Assembly (NCBI RefSeq): GCF_022458895.1
Contig: NZ_JAINFL010000025.1
Coordinates: forward strand, 1-25,220
Reading direction: 5' to 3'
Length of the DNA: 25,220 bases
Source: Roseihalotalea indica
Lineage (GTDB): Bacteria > Bacteroidota > Bacteroidia > Cytophagales > Cyclobacteriaceae
Numbering within the stretch: the stretch's first letter is position 1; every line of letters starts with the position of its first letter. The translations under genes and the position numbers were made by a program. A model generated the notes under the pieces. It worked only from the letters and a program-made list of their open reading frames with translations, searched no databases and was not told the origin of the DNA. Positions 8,394-15,851 of this stretch are shown in pieces.

Positions 8394-10052
8394 ATGAAAT
8401 TCTCAAACAGGTCTTTTCAGTTGTACCTATTTATCTCATTCCACTTAATGGCCAGCTCGGTTATTCTTTTTTCTTCTTGTAAGAGTGATGAAGAGGAAAC
8501 CATCGAACAATCCGAAGAAGAAGAGGTTTACTTAGACCCTACTAACGATCCTTCCGGATTTAGTAATGCTTTGATTATTGATGGAGAAAAAATAGCTAAG
8601 TCATTTCCTGAACGAGGTAGTGGTACGGTGCCCAACATTACGCATTTCCAGGAATCGGCGCGATTGACTGAAGATAATACGCTGTATGTACCTTTGGCAT
8701 TCCGTAGTGATAAAGCAATCACATATGTCAATTTAGAGATTGTAGGTGCCGATCATTATTGGGAGATACCTGTGCAAGTAGATGCTGCCCGTCAGCAATT
8801 AGTATTTCCCGTTGGAATTCCTGAGAACGTATTAGAAGGTGAGTTTCAAATGCATTATTCTATTGCCGATCAGGACAGTGCTACCAGTGAAGCGGTTATT
8901 ACGCAGGCTAGGATTGAGCCGCCTGACTATCTGTGCGGAGGTGAAGCTGGAGTAATTCGTAGAGAGGGAGGAGATGCACTTAGCGTTCATAAAATTAGAG
9001 TAGATGAATCAGTCGCTGCCGGTAGTATTGATATTATCTATGAAATGTATCCGAAGCCTGATCGGATGGATGTGTTCATAGGAGATCAGCATGTGGGAGG
9101 TACAGGTAGTGCTATCACGGATAGGAGTGTGATTCCTTCTAGTCAGTGTTACGATGGCCAGGAGGGGTTTGTTCCTGGGCAAGGAATGATAACCATTCCC
9201 GACTTTAATCCTGTTGAGGGTAATGCAATTGATATTTATCTTTCGGGGTGTTTTGGTGGAACAGGCTGGTGGTTTGAGGTATACTGCCCTCGCGAGGTAC
9301 CAGCACTACCGGTTGATGATGACGAAGATTTCTATGTAGATTTGCCAGATTGTCCCTGTTCGGTATGGGAGATACCGACTGCAAATAATGGAGCGGCGAC
9401 GGATAAAGCTGGTAATCCTGGTCGATGGGTAATAAATAATCCTATTGGAAATGTTTCAGGACCATACCATCCAGGAGCGGCTATTGAGGCAAGATGGTTA
9501 CCCAATAGAGGTGGTGGAAACGAAGATACTCCTGGTCAGCAATGTACATACGATCGAGCACAGAACTTGATTACGGAGGGGTTAGGGGCAGGCACTCCTG
9601 ACAGTGATTCACCCAACGGTCTTTCATTATTAGATGGGTTGGATTTAGGACATAAGGCAAGCGACGTAGATCCTTGGAATAATCCTGATATCCCCTGTTC
9701 GCTGTACATGGAACGTTGGCCACCGAACCAAGGCTCTCTTGGTTGCTTGAAGAATTCCGCTGGCAGTTTCGCTCATTTGGCTAAGATGACCCGTAATATG
9801 TCTTGTGAGCAGATCCGAGATTTACTTGAGGGTGCAGAGGAAAGCACGGATATTCCTAGGTTTTTACGTCGGTACTTACTTGGTCAGGTACAATTGAATG
9901 AACTGGGTATTGAGGTGCAAATTTTGGAAGAACTCCGTCAGTGGCGCGACAACTCACTTTATTGTGAATATACTCCAGATACTCCTTTAGATACGTATTG
10001 TGATGCTTTGGATTTAGCCATCGCTAATTACGAAAACGTAAGCGATGAATGA
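8394..10052 (+). CDS. Large secreted lipoprotein, unknown function
   Basis: The 552-residue protein has a long signal peptide and lipobox LFSSC (C29), then an acidic spacer (SDEEETIEQSEEEEVYLD), which favours display on the outer membrane. Residues about 35-175 look like a beta-sandwich. The middle is Gly/Asp-rich. A Cys/Trp-rich segment begins near CPCSVWEIPT and includes GQQCTYDRAQNLITEGLGAGTPDS, a motif that I believe recurs in Bacteroidota secreted proteins, but I cannot name the family. The last 110 residues are helical with several cysteines. No catalytic motif is evident. It shares the orientation of the lipoproteins at 7633 and 10215, but gaps of 160-300 bp argue against one tight operon. 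Confidence 0.75.
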   Translation: MKFSNRSFQLYLFISFHLMASSVILFSSCKSDEEETIEQSEEEEVYLDPTNDPSGFSNALIIDGEKIAKSFPERGSGTVPNITHFQESARLTEDNTLYVPLAFRSDKAITYVNLEIVGADHYWEIPVQVDAARQQLVFPVGIPENVLEGEFQMHYSIADQDSATSEAVITQARIEPPDYLCGGEAGVIRREGGDALSVHKIRVDESVAAGSIDIIYEMYPKPDRMDVFIGDQHVGGTGSAITDRSVIPSSQCYDGQEGFVPGQGMITIPDFNPVEGNAIDIYLSGCFGGTGWWFEVYCPREVPALPVDDDEDFYVDLPDCPCSVWEIPTANNGAATDKAGNPGRWVINNPIGNVSGPYHPGAAIEARWLPNRGGGNEDTPGQQCTYDRAQNLITEGLGAGTPDSDSPNGLSLLDGLDLGHKASDVDPWNNPDIPCSLYMERWPPNQGSLGCLKNSAGSFAHLAKMTRNMSCEQIRDLLEGAEESTDIPRFLRRYLLGQVQLNELGIEVQILEELRQWRDNSLYCEYTPDTPLDTYCDALDLAIANYENVSDE

Positions 10053-10214
10053 GTTTTCAAATATTTTATCTTGAATGATATGGGAGGTTGTATTACTATC
10101 TGGGTATATCTTATATATGATTAATATAAAGTTTTCTTCTTTAACAAGTAAGAACCTCCACCCTATTGCTCACTAAATATCCTGCCCTGGTACAAATATC
10201 GCAGTAGTACCAGC

Positions 10215-10550
10215 ATGAATAAGCTACTATTATCTTTCGCTCTGCTGGCCATATCCTTATTTACTTCCTGTGGTGATGCTACCGATCCTGATCTAGCCCA
10301 GATAGAAATCCACGTTACCCAGGCGGGCGCAGTACCGGACTACTATACTTTGAAAGTCTATCGCGGCGAAGAGCTAGTGAAGTCAGACGAGTTTGACCAG
10401 TCCCAGAGCCGGCGGAACGTAACGGAGATCAATAACGCTTTTCCAGGGCCTTACTATATGGAAGCTGAGTCCGGTGATCTGTGGGTACGGGATACGGTAG
10501 CGGTGTATAGTTCTAGTCGTAAAGTTATTAATGTAGAATTAACGAATTGA
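10215..10550 (+). CDS. Small lipoprotein with one beta-sandwich-like domain
   Basis: The 111-residue product has lipobox LFTSC (C19) followed by GDATDPD. The remaining 90 residues alternate as beta strands (QIEIHVTQAG, YYTLKVYRGEELVKSDEF, YYMEAESGDLWVRDTVAVY) and suggest one immunoglobulin-like or carboxypeptidase-regulatory-like domain. It is probably anchored in the outer membrane. The next gene, a nuclease, starts 9 bp after its stop, so the two are likely co-transcribed although they act in different compartments. Confidence 0.72.
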   Translation: MNKLLLSFALLAISLFTSCGDATDPDLAQIEIHVTQAGAVPDYYTLKVYRGEELVKSDEFDQSQSRRNVTEINNAFPGPYYMEAESGDLWVRDTVAVYSSSRKVINVELTN

Positions 10551-10559
10551 GATAACATA

Positions 10560-11129
10560 ATGGATGCTTTTGAAACTATAGTTTGCTCTATAATGCGAAG
10601 AAAAGGGTTTTGGATTGAGCGAAATGTGAAAGTGGAGATATCGCAAAAAGAGAAAGAAGAATTAGGAAAAAAAACTATGCCAACACCAGAAGTCGATATT
10701 GTTGCTTATAATCCTCGCAAAGAAGAGTTACTTCTAATTGAATGTAAATCCTTCTTAGATTCTAAAGGTGTACACTATTTGCATGTATCAGGTAATGGAG
10801 GTAGTACTAGATCTCAACAGAGGTATAAACTTCTGAATGATGACACATACCAAAAGATCGTAAAAAACAGATTAAAAATAGAGCTTTTGAAGAAAGGAAT
10901 GATAGACAGTAGTATCGAAATTAGATTTGGTTTAGCAGCAGGTAAAGTATACCAACCCAATAATAACAATCCTGATTACAAACTACTACTAACAACCTAT
11001 TTGGCAGAAAAAAACTATTACTTTTTGACCCCAGAAGTAATAAGACATTACCTAAAAAGTTTAAAGGAGAGCGTATATGAGAATAATGCTGTCAATCTGG
11101 CTATAAAGCTAATTGATTGTAACTGTTAA
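10560..11129 (+). CDS. PD-(D/E)XK nuclease-like protein
   Basis: The 189-residue protein contains PEVDIVAYNPRKEELLLIEC, then KSF: D46 followed by E61-C-K63, the D-x14-E-x-K arrangement of PD-(D/E)XK nucleases, preceded by helix 1 with E5. This is the metal-binding core of restriction-type and repair endonucleases. The remainder is helical. No methyltransferase, helicase or specificity subunit is nearby, so it is an orphan nuclease rather than a complete restriction system. Base composition is AT-rich compared with the par genes that follow. It could be a defence effector or a plasmid-processing enzyme; the sequence does not decide. Confidence 0.72.
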   Translation: MDAFETIVCSIMRRKGFWIERNVKVEISQKEKEELGKKTMPTPEVDIVAYNPRKEELLLIECKSFLDSKGVHYLHVSGNGGSTRSQQRYKLLNDDTYQKIVKNRLKIELLKKGMIDSSIEIRFGLAAGKVYQPNNNNPDYKLLLTTYLAEKNYYFLTPEVIRHYLKSLKESVYENNAVNLAIKLIDCNC

Positions 11130-11278
11130 TGATAGCATTTGCGCTTTCTGCCTTTCGGTTTCTTCATTGCTGCCTTTTCAAAATTTCCTGCGGTATACTG
11201 GTTTTATCGTACTGGTTCAATGTAGTCAATTGGTGAATGAATCAATAGAGCGGAATCACTGAAGAAGCTTTTACAATA

Positions 11279-11355
11279 GTGTATACAGTTTAATATACTG
11301 TATATCAATTTGTATACTAAATTGTATAGTGTATCATATACTTTTCTGTATATTA
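11279..11355. promoter_or_regulatory. GTATAC-rich repeat array upstream of parA (candidate centromere/operator)
   Basis: The 80 bp before parA are dense in TATAC/GTATA words: GTGTATACAGTTTAATATAC at 11279-11298, then further TGTATA, GTATAC and TGTATAG copies up to about 11355. The first 20-mer recurs with two changes just after the ParB-like gene (12376-12395). Type Ib partition loci usually have their centromere and the partner's operator next to parA, so this is the best candidate. Confidence 0.65.
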
Positions 11356-11360
11356 CACGC

Positions 11361-12008
11361 ATGGGAAAAATAATATCATTTATGTCAAGAAAGGGCGGTA
11401 CGGGTAAGACAACCCTCTGCGCGATCACGGCCGCCGCCATTCACAACCGAACCAAGAACAGTGTATTAGTCATTGATGCCGATCCTCAGGGTAGTATCAT
11501 AGCCCTCCAGCGACTGGAAGAAGTTCCGGAATCCGGATATGATGTGTTGCAATTTGAGTGGAGTACTAAAAACGCTGCGAAGCTGTTTGTAAAAACCATT
11601 ACCGAAGCGGAAAAGCAGTACGATGTGGTATTCATCGATTCGCCCGGTAGGATGGAAGGCACCGATATTGAATTGATCCTGAATGCTTCCGACCTGGTCA
11701 TCATTCCGCTGATCGCCTCACCCATCGACGTACAGTCCACCAGCGCCTTTCTGGATTACATAGGGCCGGTCTGTCAGAAGAACGACGTTCAGATACACGG
11801 TATCATCAACAAGCGGGATCGTACGCTAGAGCATGGCTTACTGGCGGGTCTGGATGGTTACGAAGGCCTGGAGATTATGACCGGGTATATTTCCAACCTG
11901 GTGCGCTACAAACGGGATCTCAGTACGGTGACCGACCTGATAGCCGCCACCGATCCGACGGACGAGTTCAATATGTACATTAAGGAATTTAGAAAACTAC
12001 TACGCTAA
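11361..12008 (+). CDS. parA: ParA-family partition ATPase
   Basis: The frame opens upstream, but the ATG at 11361 gives MGKIISFMSRKGGTGKTT, the normal ParA start, and 215 residues, the size of small type Ib ParA proteins. The deviant Walker A is KGGTGKTT (11-18), the A' motif VLVIDADPQGS (35-45), and Walker B VVFIDSPG. ParA forms ATP-dependent gradients on the nucleoid that segregate plasmid copies. The stop codon shares one base with the ATG of the ParB-like gene. The GTATAC array in front probably serves as operator and centromere. Confidence 0.92.
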   Translation: MGKIISFMSRKGGTGKTTLCAITAAAIHNRTKNSVLVIDADPQGSIIALQRLEEVPESGYDVLQFEWSTKNAAKLFVKTITEAEKQYDVVFIDSPGRMEGTDIELILNASDLVIIPLIASPIDVQSTSAFLDYIGPVCQKNDVQIHGIINKRDRTLEHGLLAGLDGYEGLEIMTGYISNLVRYKRDLSTVTDLIAATDPTDEFNMYIKEFRKLLR

Positions 12009-12373
12009 TGGGAAAGCCGAACAAACTACAGCGGTTGATGGACATTACCAACCAGAAGAAGGACCAGCTCGCAGAGCCGGTTATTACGTCGGCAAAAAAG
12101 CAGTCGAGAGAGACCAGGAAAACAACCACCCGGCAGGCAAAGTCAAAAAGTGAAGCTGCTGAAAAGTCTGGTTCCACGGATAGCATCCTCGAGGGGATCA
12201 AGGGCAGTAAAGACCGGAAAGAATACGACCAGTTCCGGATGAGAGCTTCTACGCTGGAAAAGTACCGGAAGATGGCCGAGCGCGAGAATGTCACCTATCC
12301 CGGCCAGATCATCCATAAGGTGTTGGATGACTTTATCAGCCGTTATGAACAGGAAAACAACATAAATCTCTAA
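12008..12373 (+). CDS. ParB-like partition partner (small, RHH-type C-terminus)
   Basis: The 121-residue protein overlaps parA by one base. Its first 70 residues are basic, polar and probably disordered (QSRETRKTTTRQAKSKSEAAEKS). The last 45 (FRMRASTLEKYRKMAERENVTYPGQIIHKVLDDFISRYE) have the strand-helix-helix pattern of ribbon-helix-helix DNA binders. This is the plan of the ParG/ParF-partner class: a flexible arm that stimulates the ATPase plus an RHH domain that binds the centromere. The role comes mainly from context and is convincing. Confidence 0.8.
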   Translation: MGKPNKLQRLMDITNQKKDQLAEPVITSAKKQSRETRKTTTRQAKSKSEAAEKSGSTDSILEGIKGSKDRKEYDQFRMRASTLEKYRKMAERENVTYPGQIIHKVLDDFISRYEQENNINL

Positions 12374-12375
12374 AA

Positions 12376-12395
12376 GTGTATACAGTTTGGTATAC
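12376..12395. promoter_or_regulatory. Second par repeat downstream of the ParB-like gene
   Basis: GTGTATACAGTTTGGTATAC differs from the copy at 11279-11298 at two positions. More TATAC words follow to about 12420. The par genes are therefore bracketed by matching candidate binding sites. Confidence 0.6.
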
Positions 12396-12420
12396 AATCA
12401 AATATATTCACAAGTATACT

Positions 12421-12934
12421 GATCTGTAAACATAAAGTGTTCACTTGAAGCAGGAAAAGCCCCGGCTATCGCCCAGGCATAAAGGTATACCAAGCTACTA
12501 GAAACATCCCCCGCTGATAGGCCAGCTGTGCCACTCCGCTTCGCTCAGTAGCGCAGCCCGCCTAATGCCTTCGCTCAGATTCATTTGCGTTCTCTTCGCT
12601 ACCGCTCACGGCCACGCAGGCCCATAAAGCGGTGGCTCAGTCTTCGGCATCCCGCAAGGTATGGCAGCAGTTGTCCACAAGCCTGGCAAGGGTTAAGTAA
12701 ACCAGGGCTATTTAGCCAGGCTCAGACCAGCGCACCGTAAACCGCCCCGGCCCTTGCCCGTTTGTTCCTGCCGTCCGTGTGTTAGCGTTGTGCCTCAGCC
12801 TCGCTCGTATTAGGTGTGATGTGGTGATGATATGGAATGTCTGTGTTTGTGTAGCCTCTGGAGGGGGCAGGTGCTGATCGGGCCAGGGTCAGCCCAGACC
12901 GTCAACTGGTCAGGTAGGGGAGAAGAGAGAGCGG
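12421..12934. other. GC-rich non-coding region with nested stems (possible origin, oriT or RNA)
   Basis: About 500 bp with no credible gene on either strand, GC-richer than its surroundings. 'TTCGCT' recurs in three short phrases (near 12540, 12570 and 12597). AGCCTGGC at 12680-12687 pairs with GCCAGGCT at 12715-12722, and GGCAAGGG at 12685-12692 can pair with CCCTTGCC at 12751-12758. A DnaA-box-like TTGTCCACA (one mismatch to the consensus) lies at 12671-12679. Structured RNA, a mobilisation origin or an accessory replication site are all possible. Confidence 0.45.
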
Positions 12935-13108
12935 TTACCCGCCCTCCTTCGTAATGGAAACTTTACCTTTCTCTACAGTGATTACCACTTTATCTCCAAT
13001 CTCAAAGCCCGCAGCCCGTAGCCAGGCCCCCGCCAGGGTACATTTAGGAAACAGGCTTTCCGACCAGCTGTTCTTTACAAACTTGCGCCCTATCGTTATC
13101 TTTCTCAT
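12935..13108 (-). CDS. SymE/AbrB-like small protein (second of the pair)
   Basis: A 57-residue frame from the ATG at 13108 reads MRKITIGRKF, then CTLAGAWLRAAGFEIGDKVV and a GKVSITK strand. The segment LAGxWLxxAGFxIGDxVxIxVxxGKxxI is the SymE-type swapped-hairpin (AbrB-fold) signature. Known SymE is an SOS-induced toxin of E. coli with RNA-degrading or nucleoid-condensing effects. The start overlaps the end of the preceding SymE-like gene by 65 bp in another frame. It is short for the family, but the core is complete. Confidence 0.72.
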   Translation of the reverse strand: MRKITIGRKFVKNSWSESLFPKCTLAGAWLRAAGFEIGDKVVITVEKGKVSITKEGG

Positions 13109-13277
13109 GTTCTTCTATTTTCAGTATCACAATCTTTCCTTTTCCGATCTCACTGTATATGGTATCTCCGATCTCCAGCCCCGCCCCCCGCAGCCAGGCG
13201 GCAGTTCGGGGTTCATCAAACAGGGCAGCTCCTAGTTTGCTGGTGGTGCTCATCGTGCTAGTGGTTATCTCGGTCAT
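13044..13277 (-). CDS. SymE/AbrB-like small protein (first of the pair)
   Basis: The 77-residue product contains RTAAWLRGAGLEIGDTIYSE, then a GKIVILK strand, closely matching its downstream neighbour (AWLRxAGxEIGD...GKxxI). This indicates tandem duplication of a SymE-like domain. The C-terminal 20 residues, encoded where the next gene begins in another frame, are probably unstructured. The start overlaps the previous gene's stop by 20 bp; an internal Met at 13253 is an alternative. The function could be toxin or transcription factor. Confidence 0.7.
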   Translation of the reverse strand: MTEITTSTMSTTSKLGAALFDEPRTAAWLRGAGLEIGDTIYSEIGKGKIVILKIEEHEKDNDRAQVCKEQLVGKPVS

Positions 13278-13482
13278 ACTGCTTTACCCTGTACTGCATG
13301 TTGAACAGTGCTCGTTCGGCTCTGCCTTGCGTTAGGTAATTCAGCTGTAAAATCATTTTAATGCGCTCCTCTTCCGTAATGCATTCTTCAGCCAGTAGCA
13401 TCAAAATTTCGCGTTTGATTTTAATGCTGGCCGGTCTTTCATCCCGTCTGGCGGTGCCCCGCCCATTTGTTTCTTTTTGCAT
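13258..13482 (-). CDS. Small basic/helical protein at the head of the SymE-like operon
   Basis: The 74-residue protein has a basic, disordered N-terminus (NGRGTARRDERP) and a helical body (IKIKREILMLLAEECITEEERIKMILQLNYLTQGRAERALFNM). I do not recognise the family. It is the first of three overlapping minus-strand genes and lies divergent from the XRE regulator. The shared operators in between suggest common control, and its position would suit a partner or antidote to the SymE-like proteins, but this is inference. Confidence 0.6.
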   Translation of the reverse strand: MQKETNGRGTARRDERPASIKIKREILMLLAEECITEEERIKMILQLNYLTQGRAERALFNMQYRVKQYDRDNH

Positions 13483-13509
13483 AATTATCTACTTTTGATA
13501 TATATAAAT

Positions 13510-13600
13510 ATACAAAATATGTATGATTTTAGCAATAAAAATTATACTTTTTTTGTATGTATATATACTTTTAATTGGTTTTTATATACTTTTTTTGTAT
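13510..13600. promoter_or_regulatory. Three ATAC-N7-GTAT dyads in a divergent promoter region
   Basis: ATAC-N7-GTAT dyads lie at 13510-13524, 13544-13558 and 13586-13600. The last two share an identical 16-mer (TATACTTTTTTTGTAT). The rightmost ends 4 bp before the XRE gene start and the leftmost is about 27 bp upstream of the divergent operon start. This is a typical layout for a Cro-like repressor that controls both directions. Confidence 0.7.
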
Positions 13601-13604
13601 ATTT

Positions 13605-13817
13605 ATGGAAGAGTTAAACAGGTTGCGGGTAGTGCTGGCCGAGAAGAAGGTGAAGCAGAAAGACTTGGCCGAGAAGCTAGGCAAGAATGTGAATACCATC
13701 ACCCGCATTTGCAGTAACAAGAGTCAGCCTACGCTGACGCATCTGTACGAAATTGCGGATGCCTTGCAGATAGATGTGCGGGATTTGCTAGTGCCTAATG
13801 AGTACGCGCAGAAATAG
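13605..13817 (+). CDS. XRE/Cro-family transcriptional regulator
   Basis: The frame extends upstream, but the ATG at 13605 (MEELNRLRVVLAEKK) is the proper start and avoids a spurious hydrophobic leader. The 70-residue protein is almost entirely one XRE helix-turn-helix: KVKQKDLAEKLGKNVNTITR, then SQPTLTHLYEIADALQIDVRDLL. It should bind the three ATAC-N7-GTAT dyads just upstream, repressing itself and the divergent SymE-like operon. The downstream gene begins 10 bp after its stop and is probably co-transcribed. Confidence 0.88.
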   Translation: MEELNRLRVVLAEKKVKQKDLAEKLGKNVNTITRICSNKSQPTLTHLYEIADALQIDVRDLLVPNEYAQK

Positions 13818-13827
13818 GCGTTGAGCC

Positions 13828-14178
13828 ATGAAACACCCTATTGAGAAGTATAACCGGCAACAGGCAGAAATGCTGGAACAGCTACCGCCAGCAGAACGCC
13901 CCTGGCATGAGTGCATGTTTAGGGTTGGTAATGCTACGTACTGCTATCATCAGGAAGCGAACCAGATTAACGAACCCACCTTGGAAGATTTCACCGACTG
14001 GCTGGCGGGACTACCGGAACATATAAGAAAAGATATGGAAGCGAAAGGCTTTGAAGCTTGCAAGACCGCTTTACCTTTTACCCGACATGTGATGGAACGT
14101 CGCGATATCGGCATGGATGAATGGATGCGGGAGCACCTTTCGGAAGAAGATTATCAGTGGTGGAAGTCTGAGAAGTGA
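13828..14178 (+). CDS. Hypothetical protein co-transcribed with the XRE regulator
   Basis: The 116-residue soluble protein is rich in Trp, His, Met and Glu and mainly helical (RKDMEAKGFEACKTALPFTRHVMERRDIGMDEWMREHLS). It has no signal peptide or metal-site pattern that I can assign. It starts 10 bp after the XRE gene, so it belongs to that transcript. Unrecognised. Base composition resembles the plasmid backbone rather than the AT-rich cargo. Confidence 0.65.
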   Translation: MKHPIEKYNRQQAEMLEQLPPAERPWHECMFRVGNATYCYHQEANQINEPTLEDFTDWLAGLPEHIRKDMEAKGFEACKTALPFTRHVMERRDIGMDEWMREHLSEEDYQWWKSEK

Positions 14179-14356
14179 AAGTATTGATGCCTAACCAGAT
14201 CACGCCCCACATTTTAAGGATCCGTTTACTAAATGCTAAATGATACCTCACCAATCAGGGAATTCCATGAATAGAAGATTCTAATTTAAGAAGGATCAAA
14301 TACTATTTATGTTAACTAGAAAGAAGAGAGATAGAAAAAAGGAAGAATGAATACTT

Positions 14357-14758
14357 TTAAGTGTTTTCCCTGCCAAAATAAAATCCAATAACCACGCCTA
14401 CCAAGCTGCTTATTACAACCTTAGTATAATCCCAGATATCTTTTCCGACTTCAGATTTTTCATTAATAGCAGAATCTAGTATGTACGATACACCTGCTAA
14501 TACAAACAATAATCCGCAGAATAGTAGGAAGCCTTTTGCGAAATTCAGTAAAGTTATTGCATCAACCTTATTTCCTAATTTATAAGCACGTTTGTATTTT
14601 CCTCTGTTTTTACTTTTACCTTTTGAAGTATTCCCTACTTCATCCCCCCAATCATTGTCGTCTGTATCTGTTACTTTAAACGGAGGAGAGTGTTTTTCTT
14701 CTTCTCCCCATGGATCTTGTTTTGGGGGTTGATTCCGCCCCTTGCTTTCATCTGACAT
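14357..14758 (-). CDS. Small two-helix membrane protein with acidic WGEEE head
   Basis: The 133-residue protein has a polar N-terminal half with PKQDPWGEEEKHSPPFKV and a basic KSKNRGKYKRAYKLGNK patch. Two hydrophobic helices follow (about 74-95 and 113-130). No enzymatic motif is seen. Its N-terminal motif is shared with the 57-residue gene just upstream (PEDWGEEEEGGKPPYQV), suggesting duplication or a shared binding peptide. Unrecognised family. Confidence 0.58.
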   Translation of the reverse strand: MSDESKGRNQPPKQDPWGEEEKHSPPFKVTDTDDNDWGDEVGNTSKGKSKNRGKYKRAYKLGNKVDAITLLNFAKGFLLFCGLLFVLAGVSYILDSAINEKSEVGKDIWDYTKVVISSLVGVVIGFYFGRENT

Positions 14759-14803
14759 AAAACAGGAGAAAGGGAATGTGATGAGAATATACTGAATTTC
14801 ACG

Positions 14804-14977
14804 CTATCGAATGAATCCTCTCCCACTATCGAAGATATCATATTTAGATTCTTTAATAGCACTTCTTTCGATATATTCTTCTTCGTTAATAGTTTTTCCT
14901 ACTTGGTAAGGTGGTTTTCCGCCCTCTTCCTCTTCACCCCAGTCTTCAGGTTCGGTTGTTAGTTTCAGGTCTGACAT
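14804..14977 (-). CDS. Very small acidic protein with WGEEE motif
   Basis: A 57-codon frame from the ATG at 14977 begins MSDLKLTTEPEDWGEEEEGG and continues KPPYQVGKTINEEEYIER. The MSD start and the W-G-E-E-E-x(2,4)-P-P-[YF]-x-V motif match the start of the downstream protein at 14357-14758, which argues that this small frame is translated. It has no membrane segment. It may be the soluble relative of a duplicated pair or a remnant of a longer copy. Confidence 0.5.
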   Translation of the reverse strand: MSDLKLTTEPEDWGEEEEGGKPPYQVGKTINEEEYIERSAIKESKYDIFDSGRGFIR

Positions 14978-15014
14978 TTAGAAAAATTTTGGTACGCAAG
15001 GATTTTTCTTTGGG

Positions 15015-15132
15015 TCAACGACAGCCTAATAGTTTTATCTAAAAAGTTTTTCTGTCATTTTGCCATCTTCAGACCTTAATATAAGACTTTTCTTTATATC
15101 ATTTATTTCTTAAGAGATAAAATAGACTAATT
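15015..15132 (-). pseudogene. Decayed tandem copy of the 3' end of the RHH gene
   Basis: Directly after the stop of the RHH gene at 15133, the same strand reads ELVYFIS, a stop, EINDIKKSLILRSEDGKMTE. This matches ELAHFILKETQDHEKSLILRSKDGKMTE of the intact gene. After a roughly 13-bp insertion it resumes as KLLG in another frame. The tail of the gene has been duplicated in tandem and the copy has decayed. Confidence 0.78.
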
Positions 15133-15411
15133 CTAACGGTAATCCACACCAAGCAACTTCACTTCTGTCATTTTGCCATCTTTAGATCTTAAAATAAGAC
15201 TCTTTTCATGATCTTGTGTTTCTTTCAAAATAAAGTGGGCTAATTCTATAGCATTGGCAACTATTTGCGTTCTATTAGTTACCCCTGTGATATCTTGTAA
15301 TTCCTCGACTCTTTCAATAGTCGAGTCTCTCAACCTCATATTTACAGATCGAGTGCTGGGTTTTTCAGATTTTTCTTCCATTGTTTCTGTGTTTGTTTCT
15401 TGGTTATACAT
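15133..15411 (-). CDS. Ribbon-helix-helix (CopG/Arc-like) DNA-binding protein
   Basis: The 92-residue protein has a disordered N-terminus (about 20 residues; a second Met at residue 11). It then has the RHH pattern SVNMRLRDSTIERVEELQDI, then TGVTNRTQIVANAIELAHFI: a beta-strand with alternating residues followed by two helices. The C-terminus forms an extra short beta segment (SLILRSKDGKMTEVKLL). It is probably a small regulator or an antitoxin-type protein, but no toxin partner is adjacent. The long AT-rich stretch upstream would hold its promoter. Confidence 0.72.
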   Translation of the reverse strand: MYNQETNTETMEEKSEKPSTRSVNMRLRDSTIERVEELQDITGVTNRTQIVANAIELAHFILKETQDHEKSLILRSKDGKMTEVKLLGVDYR

Positions 15412-15851
15412 GGTTAGTCTCTAATTACGGTTGTGTAAATACATTTGCATACGTAAAGTAAAGACTTTTTATATACAAAGTGTTGCAAATGTAACATTTT
15501 TTTTTAAATTAGATTAACACGCATATGCTATTTCCAAGATTTTCATTAAATATATTTATATACTACTTAACATAATTTTACTTAAGTAACAATTATGCAT
15601 GCATAATATATATATATACGTAAAAATGCATAAAACATTACATCAAACTTACATTTGTTTTATACCTCTACATAGACAAACAAATCATGTTGAATGACCA
15701 ACAATAATTGGTTTAATTTGACTATTACCATAATCAGAGGTTCACTTATTCTGCCATAAAATTCTGACTTAGTAGCAATCAGTTTTTACTTATTTATTAC
15801 AAGTTCAACTACATATTATTATATTTTGCTATCATTGAGGTAAAAACGACA
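15412..15851. other. AT-rich intergenic region with a perfect 16-bp palindrome
   Basis: No gene is seen on either strand in 440 bp of very AT-rich DNA between two divergent genes. It contains the perfect palindrome ATTATGCATGCATAAT at 15592-15607, followed by an alternating TA run. It probably carries both divergent promoters, and a bend or protein-binding site is plausible. Confidence 0.5.

Noticed and set aside
12954..13235. 93-codon plus-strand frame across the SymE-like genes
   Set aside because: Antisense to two frames with a recognisable SymE-like signature; Pro/Ser-rich and without motifs.
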